Part shown: positions 12,791-12,971 of the stretch, piece after piece
Position numbering within the stretch: position 1 is the first letter of the stretch
Layout of the letters: every line of letters starts with the position of its first letter
NCBI GenBank assembly: GCA_900762125.1
Contig: CAAFFL010000243.1
Location: forward strand, 1-12,971
Source: an uncultured Prevotella sp.
GTDB lineage: Bacteria > Bacteroidota > Bacteroidia > Bacteroidales > Bacteroidaceae
Direction of reading: 5' to 3'
DNA length: 12,971 nucleotides
Program-made: the position numbers and the translations under genes
The notes under the pieces: model-generated
Databases searched by the model: none
The model's input: only the letters and a program-made list of their open reading frames with translations
What the model was told of the DNA's origin: nothing

Positions 12791-12971
12791 ATGAAATATC
12801 CAATAGGAATACAGAACTTTGAGAGCCTGATCAGTGACGGCTATGTCTATGTCGACAAAACTGCGCTGATATACAAACTCGCCAGTGAGGGCCGCTATTA
12901 TTTCCTCAGCCGTCCACGTCGCTTTGGCAAGAGCCTGCTTATCTCCACCTTGGAAGCCTTCTTCCAGGGAA
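12791..12971 (+). CDS. AAA-ATPase-like / PD-(D/E)XK nuclease family protein, N-terminal part
   Basis: Sixty codons are present before the window ends. They open with MKYPIGIQNFESLISDGYVYVDKT and carry a Walker A-like loop in SRPRRFGKSLLISTLEAFF. This is the hallmark N-terminus of the AAA-ATPase-like domain family (PF09820-type) that is abundant in Bacteroidetes. Full-length members have about 500-580 residues and usually end in a PD-(D/E)XK nuclease-like domain, which lies outside this window. Their cellular role is unknown. The start is supported by the promoter 18 bases upstream and by agreement with the family's usual first residues. Confidence 0.85.
   Translation, partial: MKYPIGIQNFESLISDGYVYVDKTALIYKLASEGRYYFLSRPRRFGKSLLISTLEAFFQG

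Noticed and set aside
10200..12803. 867-codon open frame antisense to the M1 aminopeptidase
   Set aside because: It mirrors a GC-rich, strongly conserved gene on the other strand. GC-rich third positions remove stop codons from the antisense frame. Its start lies inside the next gene and its sequence shows no recognisable domain.
1..12971. tRNA, rRNA, CRISPR array, insertion sequence or attachment site
   Set aside because: I found no cloverleaf, rRNA-like block, regularly spaced repeat array, transposase frame or terminal inverted repeat. The fragments at 1-711 suggest past rearrangement but no element is intact.

Overview
The window looks like a chromosomal segment from a gut or oral Bacteroidales, most likely Prevotella or a close relative. 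The evidence is promoter elements of the Bacteroidetes type (TAnnTTTG) ahead of five transcription units, no Shine-Dalgarno sites, secreted glycoside hydrolases typical of plant-glycan users, a fragment resembling a BspA-type leucine-rich-repeat protein, and the start of a Bacteroidetes-type AAA-ATPase/PD-(D/E)XK gene. The genus is inferred, not shown.

Layout: 1-711 is AT-richer and holds two broken pieces on the minus strand: a YhcG/DUF1016 nuclease gene without its N-terminal part, and a short secreted BspA-like N-terminus that stops at the junction. From 838 to 7766, on the minus strand, lie a GH127/GH146-type beta-L-arabinofuranosidase (838-3237), a GH31 alpha-xylosidase/alpha-glucosidase (3620-6064) and a GH43 enzyme (6132-7766). 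GH43 and GH31 form a two-gene operon ended by a strong hairpin (3554-3600). The GH127-type gene has its own promoter. A small unrecognised ORF with an internal protein repeat sits between them. Divergently, on the plus strand, lies a second GH43 enzyme (8007-9668). After a gap with a decayed minus-strand fragment come an M1 zinc aminopeptidase (9939-12641) and the first 60 codons of the AAA-ATPase-like gene (12791 to the edge).

All four hydrolases have Sec signal peptides and should act in the periplasm on imported oligosaccharides. Together they could remove beta-L-arabinofuranose, alpha-L-arabinofuranose or xylose, and alpha-xylose. That is the order of linkages in arabinosylated xyloglucan side chains, including the solanaceous beta-L-Araf/alpha-L-Araf/Xyl chain. 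No SusC/SusD pair, endoglucanase or regulator is in the window, so this would be only part of a utilization locus.

The most notable observation is regulatory. The three hydrolase promoters (GH127-type, minus-strand GH43 and plus-strand GH43) each carry an ATTTG-n3/4-CAAAT-like inverted repeat 47-49 bases upstream of the TAnnTTTG element. The aminopeptidase and AAA-ATPase promoters lack it. This suggests a shared regulator for the hydrolases.
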